From NCBI GenBank assembly GCA_031308135.1, contig JAHLJT010003656.1, positions 57,084,156 through 57,148,155 on the forward strand: a DNA stretch of 64,000 nucleotides, read 5' to 3'. The notes under the pieces were generated by a model that worked only from the letters and a program-made list of their open reading frames with translations, searched no databases and was not told the DNA's origin. The translations under genes and the position numbers were made by a program. The DNA is from Acheta domesticus. Lineage: Eukaryota; Arthropoda; Insecta; Orthoptera; Gryllidae. Within the stretch, counting starts at the first letter, position 1. Each line of letters begins with the position of its first letter. This document shows, in pieces, positions 1 through 9,829 of this stretch.

Positions 1-42
1 TATTTTGAAAAAAAGTCCTACGTTTAATTCAGGCGCTAGTGC

Positions 43-190
43 CCGTCCCATCCCGCCCCGCCCCGCCCGACCCCATCCCGCCCCGCCCCGCCCGACCCCT
101 TCCCGCCCCGCCCCGCCTGACCCCCTCCCGTACCGGCCCGGCCCGTCCGTCTGTGAACACCACTAGCGCCTGCGCCCCCGCCCACACTGC
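43..190. repeat. GC-rich minisatellite (CCCCGCCCCG-like) beside gene B exon 2
   Basis: Tandem, imperfect units built from CCCGCCCCG and CCCGACCCC run from about 45 to 140. They are flanked by GGCGCTAGTG on the left and CACTAGCGCC on the right. The right flank (CCGTCCGTCTGTGAACACCA) is the microsatellite junction of a repeat family seen elsewhere in the window. The array starts about 15-60 bases beyond the donor of gene B exon 2. Confidence 0.7.
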
Positions 191-205
191 CACGACGGGG
201 CGCAC

Positions 206-403
206 CGCGTGCGATGGCGAGGGCGGCGCCGTGCTTGGAGGCCAGGTTGCAGGCGAGGTGCACCGCGTGGTCGGCCGCGAACACCCCGTACGACTTGCCG
301 GCCTCCACCACGGCCACGGCGGCGTCGGAGCTCTCGTCATCCCGCGCCCGCGACCGCGCCTCGGGCACCACCACGCCCTTCACCACGCGGTCCACCAGCA
401 CCG
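206..403 (-). CDS. Gene B, exon 2: diverged LDH2/MDH2-family paralog (gene continues off the left edge)
   Basis: After a GTGTGTGTGGCAG acceptor the exon has 2 bases, 65 codons and 1 base, the same phases as gene A exon 2 (62 codons). It begins VLVDRVVKGVVVPEARSRA and then contains AVVEAGKSYGVFAADHAV, LACNLASKHGAALAIAR. The last 37 residues align without a gap to AWVDGCNGLGPVVGTFCMEL and WVAAKG of gene A, keeping A, V, G, L, A, A, G, A and G positions. The signature D-G-x-N-G-L-G is changed to E-A-G-K-S-Y-G. The donor is GTGCGC, weaker than usual. Joining to exon 1 gives a Pro codon. Almost every third base is G or C. No stop interrupts the frame. Exon 3 would lie left of position 1. Confidence 0.7.
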
Positions 404-448
404 CTGCCACACACACATGCATTCCTTCTTATCAAACGTATCTACTAT

Positions 449-690
449 ACTGCGATTTTTCTAACTTTGCCCCTCAAGGCCACTTAAATCCCATCTTCGC
501 GATGGAATATGTCACGGTATTTCGCATCTTTCTCAGTCGTTCAGCTAGATTTCGCATGATCGCGACCGTATCCAGCAGTGCTTACGATCATGCGACTCCT
601 ACCGGCAAGACCGAGAAAGACGCGAAATGCCGTGTGATATTCCACCGCGAAGATGGGCCTTGAGGGGCAAAGTTAGAGAAATCGCAGTAT
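449..690. mobile_element. Hairpin MITE, copy 1
   Basis: About 240 bases forming a long imperfect palindrome. The left arm starts TACTGCGATTTTTCTAAC and the right arm ends GTTAGAGAAATCGCAGTA. Both arms carry CCCATCTTCGCGATGGAATA-type sequence and CTCAAGGCC near the ends. A second copy lies at 45388-45630. TA is present at both termini and may be the target site. No coding capacity. Confidence 0.75.
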
Positions 691-1119
691 AGTCGCGCGA
701 CTTTTCTTGACGTCTGAGCTCGCTAATACTCAACCTCGCACGACTCGGCACGGTCTGGTCGAAACCTTAGTCTCACACCGAACGGCTCGGCACGATTATC
801 AGGGGTGCATACCGCTGCTTTCGAATCCAAGCAATGATTCAAATTTTCCAGAAGATAAAAATTAAGTACATACTCCAATACCATATCTCATTAACAAGCA
901 ATATTATCATTAATTATTTTCATTTGTGGTTGCTATTAATTACTTTATTATTTTTTCTATTTTATTGTCTATAATATCCTGATGTATTAAGAGCAAAAGA
1001 GGAGTGAATAGTATTAATAATGTTACAGTTGGCAACACCCATCTGATGTGACGCAGGCAGTAACGTCCTCTCCCCCCCCGCATCCTGCGCTGGGAGACGT
1101 CAACAAAAGTCGCGCGACT
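691..1119. mobile_element. Short DNA transposon with 25-bp terminal inverted repeats
   Basis: The left end 691-715 (AGTCGCGCGACTTTTC...) is the reverse complement of the right end 1095-1119 with one mismatch. The outermost 11 bases, AGTCGCGCGACT with its flank, are themselves palindromic. The inside is non-coding and AT-rich. The left end abuts the hairpin MITE. No clear target duplication, so the superfamily is not assigned. Confidence 0.6.
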
Positions 1120-1165
1120 AGTACATGCACCCATGACCGTGCCTCGGGTACCATCACGCATGCGA
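1108..1165 (-). pseudogene. Third decayed fragment related to gene B exon 2
   Basis: The minus strand contains ATGGTACCCGAGGCACGGTC, which matches the VVPEARS codons of gene B exon 2 with few changes and can be read MVPEARSW. The bases further right (ATATCAAACTACG) also resemble the intron just upstream of the real exon (TTATCAAACGTATC). It is a short relic; no acceptor is preserved. Confidence 0.45.
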
Positions 1166-1363
1166 GCACGCGCAAGCGTCTACAATACTTTCCATTATAT
1201 CAAACTACGAGTGTCTATAGGGAAATTGCTCTAAGAAGAGACCAATTTGGCAGATCGGAAAATAAATGAAAGTCATGTTGGTGAATGACTTTGCAGAAGT
1301 GGATATTTTGCACACCATTCACTAAGCCAATGATTTCGTTTTCACGGTCGGCCGCGCACTGGG

Positions 1364-2460
1364 GTGTCGAGGGTGAGGAGTGACGTCGTGCCCACCAGCC
1401 AAGAAAAGAGGGTCTCAAACGGCCGCGCCCGCCATTGCGACATCGGGTATCGTCGCCAGAGCGTCACCTGCACGTACACTACACCTAGGCGACATGTTCG
1501 ACAGCCGGTTGTCCAGATAGAAGCTTTCGAGAGGGGCCGCACCATGGGTGTGCGGGAGGCTGGTTCGTCCTGTCGCCGTATTGCGCGCCACACCGGGCGT
1601 ACGGACACCACCATCGCCCGCTGTTGGCGGCAATGGATTGAGAAAGGCACGCACACACGACATGCAGAATCTGGTCGTCCGCCACGCACCATAAGGAGGG
1701 AGAACCGACGGATGGTCCGCAGCGGGCGACCAACGGCAACTACAGGTGCTTCAGAGATGATTCAGCGGGCTGTGCAGCCTGCACTGTCACATCCTGTAAG
1801 TGCCAGTACCATTGGCAGATGGCTCGCCGTACGCTGACCGTTATGACGCCTGCCCCTCACACCACAGCAACGTTGCTGCAGACTCGCCTGATGTCGGGAA
1901 CGACGGATCTGGGGCCATGCAGACTTGCAGTGGGTCATCATCAGCGACGAGTCCGCCTTGATGGCGACGATCACCGGCTCCGTGCCTGGAGGCGCAGTGG
2001 GGAGCACCACGACGAGCGATTTGTGGTATCCCATCACACGTCCTTCCAGCCTGGTGTGATTGTGTGGGGCAATATCCTATGGTGCCCATTCACCGTTAGT
2101 GTTCCTCAGGGGCACCGTGACAGCCGCACGGTACTTTCAGGAGATCCTTCAACCGGTGGCCCTGCCGGTAGTGAACGCCCACGCCCATGCCCCATTTCAA
2201 CAAGAAAACGCGCGTCCGCATACCACAGCCATCTCCCGAGTACGCCTTATAGCCGTGGATAGTCTGCCATGGCCATCCGCCTTGCCACGCCTTTCCCCGA
2301 TCGAGAATGTTGGGGGTGCTACTGAGCGTGCGAACAGGACCCTACCCCTACCCACCAATCTGAAAGAACCGCGCGCTCAGGTGCAGGCTGCATGGCATGG
2401 ACTAGCATAGGATTCCAATAGAGACTTGTACAACTCCATGCCACGACGTCTGAACGAGTG
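1364..2460 (+). pseudogene. Tc1-like transposase, frameshifted
   Basis: The first part (about 1516-1830) reads a helix-turn-helix DNA-binding region: MGVREAGSSCRRIARHTGR, then TTIARCWRQWIEKGTHTRH and SGRPPRT. After frame changes, the catalytic part reappears: an ISDES-like first Asp segment near 1940, WGAISYGAHSPLVFLRGTV at about 2065-2120, QQENARPHTT around 2205 (second Asp replaced by Glu), and LPRLSPIENVG near 2285, the last Asp/Glu block. This order is that of Tc1/mariner DDE transposases. At least three frameshifts make it inactive. I could not find matching inverted ends. Confidence 0.85.
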
Positions 2461-2563
2461 TGTTTGCCAATATGGCGCCCTCACGCCAAACTAACATGCA
2501 CAGTCTGTGGGCGTGTAGCGCAGTAAATATTGGTCCTACAAACGTGAAAATGTAATCATTTTG

Positions 2564-2588
2564 AGAGAGAGAGAGAGAGAGAGAGAGA
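2564..2588. repeat. (GA)n microsatellite
   Basis: Twelve to thirteen GA units directly downstream of the Tc1-like relic. Confidence 0.9.
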
Positions 2589-2639
2589 ACCACCGGCGTG
2601 GCCTTCATGTACGCAAGTTACGCACTGCTTACCCTGTAA

Positions 2640-3354
2640 CTTAGAAAAAAAACCTTTATGTTTAACAGAAAATAAATCTGACTGTATTTCTAACACAAAT
2701 CTTCTAATTTATTGAAAGCTTGATGTCGTTTTATACTAGCAGTTATGAATGCCTGCTCTTGCCAAGCATCGGTATGTGCGAAGCCTGCGGGCTGTCAGGA
2801 AGCTCGGGTGCAAACGGTTGTGCTCATTAGTTTCGTGGGGCCTGCAATCGGCTGAATTTTGGGACCACGCTTGAATGAAGTTTCAAACGAAAATCTTGAC
2901 TTTTAAGGACATGCGAATAGGTGTATAGACACTGAAGTGCGTAATTCTAAATGCAGTAAACGTATATGCTTATATGTGCTAATTCAAATTTTAGTTTATC
3001 GTTATAAATGACACCATCATGTGAGTTATACTCTAGAGTACGCAATCAGTATGATTGCGTCCGCTAGTGTTTCGCAGGGAGAGCACAAACGTGAATATTT
3101 CTAAATGCATGTCGCGGCATAGACGGGCACACGTGCCTAATTTGAGATTTATAAATGAAGGGGTTTGTTTCGCCGAACTTTAAATATCAGAAAATCATTG
3201 TTTAGGCGGGAAAGCCAACGATGTATATGTACTAACTATTACTTCGAAAACCTTTGTAGGGAAATTAAATAGCCAACTTTTTAAACTATGAATGGTTTAC
3301 CGGCCGTACATATTTTATTGCTTGCCCAAAGCAAACCCTTCACAAAACGTCACT

Positions 3355-3388
<34 letters not shown>

Positions 3389-4565
3389 GAGAGAGAGAGA
3401 TAGATAGATATATAGATATATATTTATACATAGATAGGTATATTGAGACGTACCGGTTTTTCGGTACAATCCAACAATGATTTTAATATGATAAGGGGAC
3501 AGGTAATATTTCTCGTGAATGGGCTCCAGGTATTCGTGCATCCATTGGAAAGACAGAATTGTAAGACAGAAAACATAACACTTTATTTCAAAGAGACAAA
3601 CAAACAAAAAGAAACACTTTCATTACAGTATCATACTCCTTTCATTTGTTCAACCACTGGAGTGTTTAAGAATCACTGCTATCTTCGTAATCAACCTTCC
3701 ATGAGTCGCTCGCATCAAACCTGACGTTTCGATGACCACTCTAAGCGTTCCGTGGGCCCCTCGGCATGGAGGCATCTCGTGCGAGGTCGGCGTCGCTCGG
3801 CTGGCCTCGGCAGCGGCGGCGGGCCGAAGCGTGGCCGGCAATGTGAAACGTTACTGCAACGTTCGAAAGACGCCAGCTGTCCTCCGCTTAGCACACGCTT
3901 CACCACAGCCTCAATGGTCTTCTAATCTCGTCCGCGCCTCTCGTACTGCTTACTTCGCGGACGTAAATATCACTAGGTTATTGTTAACACTTCTTGCCGG
4001 ACGTTTTACAACACGGCTGCTATCACGTGGGGCGGCTCGCCCAGCGGCCGACCCTGAGTATTTACCCAGTCTTCGATGTTGCAAATCTTAATTACACGTC
4101 AACCATAGTTCACTATGTTTGCCCCCACCTTAATCATCGCTTGATTCACAGTCCGCCAATACTTTAAGACACTCCCAACTGTACCCTTATTACTTCACAT
4201 ACCTACTTGTGCTCACGCATCAGTCATCTCATCTCGATTACCAGCTTCACTTCTGAATAATGTTAATCAAACACGCTTCATACTACATATTGCCTGATTC
4301 ACTTTCCCGCAGCATTCACAACATTTACAGTTCCTCAACGTCTTAATTGCCAACTCCTGCTCACGCTCTCGTTTCATCTTCACTTAAATTCCAGTCCTCT
4401 CTCACCACTTCCGTCGCCTTACCAGTTCGCGTACTCACTGTCGGTCGCGCCCCGCGCGCCTCCTCGTTCGCCGCATTCCCCCCGACTCGTTCGAACGCGT
4501 CATTTGACACGGCCGCCACTACTGCTAAATCCAAAGTGTACAAAAACATAGGTATATATGTATAA
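2640..4565. other. No recognised gene; microsatellite near 3355-3440 and a GC-richer stretch at 3720-4060
   Basis: Mostly AT-rich unique sequence. 3355-3440 is a compound (TA)n, (GA)n, (GATA)n repeat. 3720-4060 is richer in C and G, with an open plus-strand frame of 119 residues at 3732-4091 and opposing open frames on the minus strand. Neither has recognisable domains, so I do not call a gene. 4340-4540 has another CpG-richer patch without a supported exon. The stretch lies in gene B intron 1. Confidence 0.5.
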
Positions 4566-4566
4566 A

Positions 4567-4573
4567 AACATAC

Positions 4574-4644
<71 letters not shown>

Positions 4645-4649
4645 TGTAC
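4567..4649. repeat. Compound (TA)n(TG)n microsatellite
   Basis: About 17 TA units followed by about 17 TG units, ending in TACCCGCGACC, where the split exon-2 relic resumes. Confidence 0.95.
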
Positions 4650-4666
4650 CCGCGACCGCACCTTTG

Positions 4667-5019
4667 AATTGAATTGATGCCTTATTTTACGTGGCGAGAC
4701 TCAGGCCATGAGGCCTGCTCTTCCGTCTGATAACGCAAATTTCGCTACGCTCCTTTCACCAACTATCGGAGAAAGAAGGTATTACCTCGGGCGACGAAAC
4801 ATGCGATTTTGAATTTAGCTCAGAGGCTTCATTTAGGCTTGAGGATCTTTTACATGCAAGTAAATCTACTAACATGGGGCAGCCGGCTTTACTTCCCCTC
4901 CGAAGGAAGGCGTACGAAAGATGTTTTCGCCCTTCAAAACCCACGGCTTTGATCGGGTTTGAACCCGCGAACTTGAGTACAGCAGTCCATTACGCTAACC
5001 GCTACACCATCGCAAACCC
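4667..5019 (-). mobile_element. tRNA-derived SINE, family 1, full copy
   Basis: Minus strand. The right end is a tRNA-like head with an A-box-like TGGTGTAGCGGTTAGCG and a B-box GGGTTCAAACCC near 4955-4970, the internal RNA polymerase III promoter. The body runs left through GAAGTAAAGCCGGCT and AGAGCGTAGC-like sequence to a tail TCAATTCAATTCAAAGG. CCTTTG flanks both ends. Diverged copies are at 22130-22470 and, as a tail fragment, 13641-13712. Confidence 0.85.
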
Positions 5020-5023
5020 CCTT

Positions 5024-5064
5024 TGGCACCTCCCGCCCATTCACCACGCGGTCCACCATTACCA
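5024..5064 (-). pseudogene. Second decayed exon-2 copy, split by a SINE
   Basis: After a TGTGTGTGGGGCAG acceptor the minus strand reads VMVDRVVNGREVP in the same phase as gene B exon 2, which reads VLVDRVVKGVVVP. The match stops where a tRNA-derived SINE (4667-5019) begins. On the other side of the SINE, at 4648-4666, the sequence GGTGCGGTCGCGGGTA resumes the exon match and then runs into a (TG)n/(TA)n microsatellite. The SINE is flanked by CCTTTG on both sides, which looks like its target duplication. Confidence 0.6.
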
Positions 5065-5129
5065 CTGCCCCACACACACGCGCGCACGTACTTGGAAATC
5101 TTTTCTTCGTTTCAAATATCTATATTTAC

Positions 5130-5187
5130 CCGCGCCCGCTCCTCGGGCCCCACCTCGGGCTCTTCCCCTAGCGCCCCATCTACACCT
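5130..5187 (-). pseudogene. Decayed copy of gene B exon 2 start, with acceptor
   Basis: On the minus strand a TTCGTGGCAG acceptor is followed by about 58 bases that align to the start of gene B exon 2, including the block CCCGAGG, GCGGGCGCGGG. An in-frame TAG and frame changes make it non-coding. It lies in gene B intron 1, next to another relic at 5024-5064. It is too short to say whether it came from exon duplication or from a repeat that carries exon sequence. Confidence 0.55.
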
Positions 5188-5219
5188 CTGCCACGAACAC
5201 GCGCCATCATACATTTGGA

Positions 5220-6155
5220 GTACAGCTCACACACACACGGCTCCGTGGAATATCATGTCATAATAAATAAATGGACATATTTTTTATTTATTGGGATATC
5301 CCGCTCCTCAGTTGCTGGTTCCACAGCGATTATAAAAAATTTTATTATTGCTTCAAATGATTGCAAAACGTAATCCTCTCGAACAACTTTACGTACTCGA
5401 GAATATTGTAACATTTATTTTAAAACACCTGTAAAAAGCCAATCACCTTCATACAATATTTACGTGTTTGGAATAGATCGAATCAACTTCAACAATCTCC
5501 AACAAAATCCAATCCAACAAAATGCAATCACGTTAATGCAACATTTACGTGTTTGGAATATATTAAATAGTTCATTATTATGTTCGAAGAATTAAAGGAT
5601 GCGCATGAAGTCAATGTCTTTTTTATTGAGGCATACAGTAAGAATCAATGAACAACAATGAATGAACAACATACGATAAAAAATCCATATAATGAAGTTT
5701 CTTTTTCAGCTTGGCAATTTCTCATGTGACATTTGCCCCTGATTGTAAGAGAACCCATCATACACAGGGGTTCGGCCGGAAGACGAAATCTACTTGCGCG
5801 AGAACGTGATCAGGCCAAAATGAGTGCTTTACGAGTTGCCTATCATTAAGGGGAAAAGATAACATATGCAACTTTGTGGTTTCAGCCGAGATCTTGTGGT
5901 AATTCACATTATAAATGAAAATCCGAAACTAGTTTGGTGTAATATGTGTTAAATAGGCTATTCGAACTTTATTCCTTGTGATCTAATTACCTCTAATTAC
6001 CATTTATAATGTGCAACATTCTAATATGAGATTTTTTACCAGTAAGCAAATGTTAATTTGTACGATTATAATTCGTAAGTTACTTTCTTACTTGAAACAA
6101 ACTCTTTAGTTCGATATAATAGAGAATATATAAACGAATAACATTAATGTATTGT
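5220..6155. other. No gene seen (gene B intron 1)
   Basis: AT-rich unique sequence. Short direct repetition of CAATCACCTTCATAC/AATCACGTTAATGC plus ATTTACGTGTTTGGAATA occurs at about 5440-5570. No coding frame with support. Confidence 0.6.
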
Positions 6156-6159
6156 CTAT

Positions 6160-6412
6160 TTTTTTTTCTCGCGGTATTATCCAGCCGACAACCAGTTAAC
6201 CTTTACGTCCCGATGGGACGCACATTCTACTGCATAAACTTAAACACACTTGCGCACTCTTCTGATTTGGGATCAGTCGAACGTGAAGCCCTCCGTGACT
6301 TATATATGAGAGACAAGGGACAAACAACCATGCCCAGGTGGGACTCGAACCCGCGACCTTTCGGACCGAAATGCTGAGTCGGTAAATGCTCTGAGCCACC
6401 TCGGCCATCAGG
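6160..6412 (-). mobile_element. tRNA-derived SINE, family 2
   Basis: On the minus strand from 6412 the sequence reads CCGAGGTGGCTCAGAGC (A box) and then GGTTCGAGTCC (B box) near 6345-6355, about the spacing of a tRNA gene. The 3' acceptor strand does not pair with the 5' end, so it is not a working tRNA. A body of about 160 bases follows, including CCCATCGGGACGTAAAGG near 6205. Confidence 0.75.
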
Positions 6413-6419
6413 TCGGCAC

Positions 6420-6895
6420 CTATTTCTTTATAACATAAACATTTTCTACACCGTTTTTCATCTTTAATAGGGATCATCTCAAGTTCCTCTAAGATAATTT
6501 TTTCAGCATGAACGCGAATCTCTGTTAGGTCTGCACAATGGGGCAGATGGAACACCACTTACATCTGATAAGTAGTCAAAATTATTGTTAATCCAAATTC
6601 CAAACTTGACTATAACTACAAAGGCCAAGCAAAGTCATGCCAAACCGTCAATTAAGAAAACTTGCGCTACTAGAATTGTAATCAAAACAATGTTTTTTTG
6701 TGTGTTATAAATATGTAAAACTATATAATATTGTGCCCTTCTCTGTTGGAGAGTAGAAGTTTTACGCTCTCTCCTGGTTCTTAAAATAGGAAAGTCACAG
6801 CGATAGATTCGATTTCGTACGCATGCTGCGTCTGGTGAAAGAAATGAGAGCAGCATGCGACCATTCCAGTTCAACCGGGTAGGGGAAGAGAACGA
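6420..6895. other. No gene seen between SINE and gene B exon 1
   Basis: AT-rich sequence inside gene B intron 1, just downstream of its exon 1 donor. No repeat or exon recognised. Confidence 0.5.
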
Positions 6896-6901
6896 ACTCA
6901 C

Positions 6902-7088
6902 GAAGCGTAACGACTCCGTACTCCATGTGTCCGGTGTAGTCCGCTCCCACGATCACCTCCGCCAGCCTCACCACCCGGTGGTAGTCGGGATCGATGGTGA
7001 AGAGCACGTCCAGGGTGAAGCGCGTCACCTCCTCCAAGGCGATGAGCACACGCTGGGGGATCGAATCCCTCGGCCGGGTGTTCCCCAT
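6902..7088 (-). CDS. Gene B, exon 1: diverged LDH2/MDH2-family paralog
   Basis: Strongly GC3-biased coding exon on the minus strand. The ATG at 7088 opens MGNTRPRDSIPQR; the exon ends at a GTGAGT donor after 62 codons plus one base (gene A exon 1: 60 codons plus one base). From the EV.RF motif onward the residues align with gene A exon 1 with one compensating gap: EEVTRF against AEVQRF, HRVVRLAEVIVGADYTGH against HARAMASVLAEADRRGH, then MEYGVVTL against FSHGLNRL. The conserved Ser-His-Gly is thus Glu-Tyr-Gly, so the likely catalytic histidine is missing. The low-frequency codons and stops expected of a decayed copy are absent. Assignment to the family rests on this alignment, the equal exon length and the identical intron phase. 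Confidence 0.72.
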
Positions 7089-7299
7089 CTCCCAGACCCC
7101 ACCACCCGCGAACCGTTCAAGGAAGAAAAACAAGATTAGAACGACACAACGCTCTTTGCGTTGCACCGCGACGACGCTCCTCGAAACAATAAGATAGCGG
7201 CGGTGCAACGGGCGCTGTTCCTGTCGTTGAGCACATTTTAATTCGTGCTTACCAGTCTTCGCAGCAGTTTGAGCTCGTGTACGCCTCTGCAATACACGG

Positions 7300-7930
7300 A
7301 CTTCATTTTAATTATGGACCTCTGCCTACCTATAACCACCCGTTCATGTATTGTGGATGTAAAGAAACTGTTTTAAGAAAACCTCGTTGAGACATGCTAG
7401 TAATAATATTAATTACCAAATCATACAACTGTTATTTGATTATTAGAGAGATAATTAATATGAAGTGGATTAATAGTTTAAGACTTTATAATTCACATAA
7501 ACATTTGTGTGACATTTTTACAAAAGAATTACCGAAATTTCCTACCCCATCTTAAGATTTTGATTCGAAATTTGAGTTTTTTAAGGTAGGTCATTCATTC
7601 ATTCATTCATGGGACATTGTGAAGTTCATTTTCCGTTCAAAAAACAATTTCACACCAGTAGTACCTATAAGGGCTTGTCTGTGAAGCTCATTCTGGTTTT
7701 AATTCAAGACTAACTGAAGAACCCCGCGTTGCCTGAGTATTTATCGGAAACATCTATTAGGTAGGTAAAGAAGTGGATCCTACGTTATGTCCTCGCCGTG
7801 GCCTGCCCTGATCTGTGACGCCCCACTCCTCCTTCCAGATCACACCGAATTTTCTAGGATCACCGTTTTACTTTTTCTATACTACGTATATAATCCTGTT
7901 GCGAAAACGACTATTTTTCAGCTGAAAAAT
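7300..7930. other. Upstream of gene B; no further gene seen
   Basis: AT-rich. Contains a short (ATTC)n tract at 7590-7610. Gene B promoter elements may lie from 7089 rightwards but none could be assigned by eye. Confidence 0.5.
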
Positions 7931-7939
7931 TCGTACTTC

Positions 7940-8600
7940 ATTCAGAAAAATTTGTTAACGGCAAAATGTCTATCAATCCGTTTATCTGTCCATCCGCCAG
8001 TCTGTCTGAGAACAATGCTAGCGCCTAAACCGTAAGCAGAATATTCACCAAAATTGATATTCCTCAATCGATCTGGCTGATGTCGTGGCTCCTTGAATTT
8101 GATACCTACATTTTAATTTTAGGGGTGCGGTACAGGAAGTCTTACATATATTTTCAATTTTTTCTCAAAAATGGTTCTGAATTTTCTTATTAAACTTTGT
8201 ACTCAGATAGCTTAAATGGCGCTTAAGAAAATGACGCCTCAGTTTCGTTGAAATATGGAAATTTTCGAAAATCGCAAAAGTTTAACATTGTTTTGGTGTA
8301 TTCCTACAACTACAGTATTGAAGGAAGCGATTTTTTCTTTTGTATAACCTTGTGGTGGGGGCATGAACTTGTTTTCAAAATGTAAATGGTTTTCGAGAAA
8401 GTTTGCACGAAATAAAAGCAATTTTAAAAACAAGACTTTCTCAAAAATGGTTTTAAGTGTTTTTCTTTAACTTTTTCCTCTGCACGAATAGTGCTAAATA
8501 CACTGAATAATATGACATGCGCCGTTTTGATGCATTATTTTGATTACTCAAAAATTTCACAAAGGAATTTTTAAGTATTTCTCACGTCGGTAATATTTAC
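7940..8600 (+). repeat. Interspersed repeat family R (CTGT-junction family), partial copy
   Basis: Begins with GGCAAAATGTCTATCAATCCG, a short CTGT/CCGT stretch, then GAGAACAATGCTAGCGCCTAAACCGTA, the diagnostic junction of this family. AT-rich sequence follows with repeated 'cTCAAAAATGGtTcTaA' phrases. Related copies: 14100-14760(-), 17590-18351(+), 33500-35012(+), 35140-35336(+), 41993-43575 (inverted pair), 44270-44720(-), 45640-45830(-) and 53281-53430(+). Confidence 0.7.
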
Positions 8601-8785
8601 GTTATGGTCATTTTCTATACAATATTGCATTTGTGAACGCAAGTGATTTAAATTATTTTTGATGGTTTCTCTAACACTAAAAGGTTTTGTGTGAGTGACC
8701 TCAAAATTACCCATTTTCGGAAACGGTCAAACGACATTGTCTGAAAAGCAGCTCCGAAGTCTTCCATTAAAATTTGACTAGCGTA

Positions 8786-9150
8786 CCCGTGCGAGAACTC
8801 TCGCATGTTAAATCCCACCCTTTCCCTATTCATTTGTCTATCCGTTCCATAAAGGAGAGGAACTACTAATGTACTTACAGAATATCAAAGAAAATAACAA
8901 TGCAATTGATGTTTCAAACAAATTTTCAATTAAAGTTTATTCAACATTATAGAGAGATGTTCTTGGAACGATTCATTCTTCTTTAAAAACAACATTTGAA
9001 GAAATTTTTCAACCTTCCTTGAGAGTTAGCTTTTCGCTTTCCTTGATAGTCAAATAATAGAAAAGGTTTTTACTCTTGAGAAAGCCAAGTAAAGTAGTGC
9101 GAAAATACCGGATCGGGCAAGAACAGACCTACTCATTGCAATATTATTTA
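8786..9150. repeat. Repeat family P, copy 1 (head with 16-bp palindrome)
   Basis: Starts CCCGTGCGAGAACTCTCGCA; bases 8790-8805 are a perfect 7-bp-arm palindrome. It continues with AACAATGCAATTGATG, TTCAATTAAAGTTTATTCAA and AGAGATGTTCTTGGAACGATTC. The copy at 9828-10300 shares these blocks in the same order and orientation. Unclassified. Confidence 0.75.
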
Positions 9151-9769
9151 ACTTTCCTTTATTTTTTATGAAGAACCGAGTGGGTTTTGGAGAGTCAGGG
9201 TGCCAGCTTGCTGGGGTGAGAAAATTGAAAAATTATTTGTTTACTAAAATGTATTGAATTATTTTCTGAGTCTTTACGTACCTCAAGAAAAGCAATTCCC
9301 ATCCAAAAAATAATCAAACTAAAGTTTTCACCTTTGAGTACTAAATACCATTTGTTAGCATTAGAAACAATTTAGTAGGCATTAGTAAGCCCACTTCGGT
9401 ACATGGGAATGTTGCTCAAACTATGTTTGCATTTTTAATATCTTAACGAACCGACACCTTGAGTTTAATATCAAACGGTGTTTTATTTACAATATGAGTT
9501 TACAGTTGAGCGTTACCGTACATACTTCCAGATATCGCCAACATTTAAATCGTGCGTTTGGACTGCGATCGTTGGCAGTTGTCGGGTGACTTGCACTATT
9601 CTTTCTATAATTTTAAATTTAGTTGTTTTTTAATTGATTCGCATAGTATTGTAGGCTAGCGCGTTTTGATTTTTGTTTTCCATTTATTTCAAGCTATTCT
9701 ACTTTAGCTACTTTAAAAAGTTTGTTCTTTGTATTGTGCCATAGCACACGTTTTCCCCCACTACCTCTG

Positions 9770-9770
9770 C

Positions 9771-9827
<57 letters not shown>
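9770..9827. repeat. (TA)n microsatellite
   Basis: About 28 TA units, ending directly at the head of repeat family P copy 2. Confidence 0.95.

Positions 9828-9829
<2 letters not shown>

Noticed and set aside
39..464. Plus-strand Pro/Arg-rich frame
   Set aside because: Shadow of the GC-rich minisatellite and of gene B exon 2 on the other strand.
3732..4091. 119-residue plus-strand frame considered as a gene
   Set aside because: CpG-rich patch with open frames on both strands, no domain and no splice context.
6338..6412. Functional tRNA gene
   Set aside because: A and B boxes are present but the acceptor stem does not pair and a SINE body follows.
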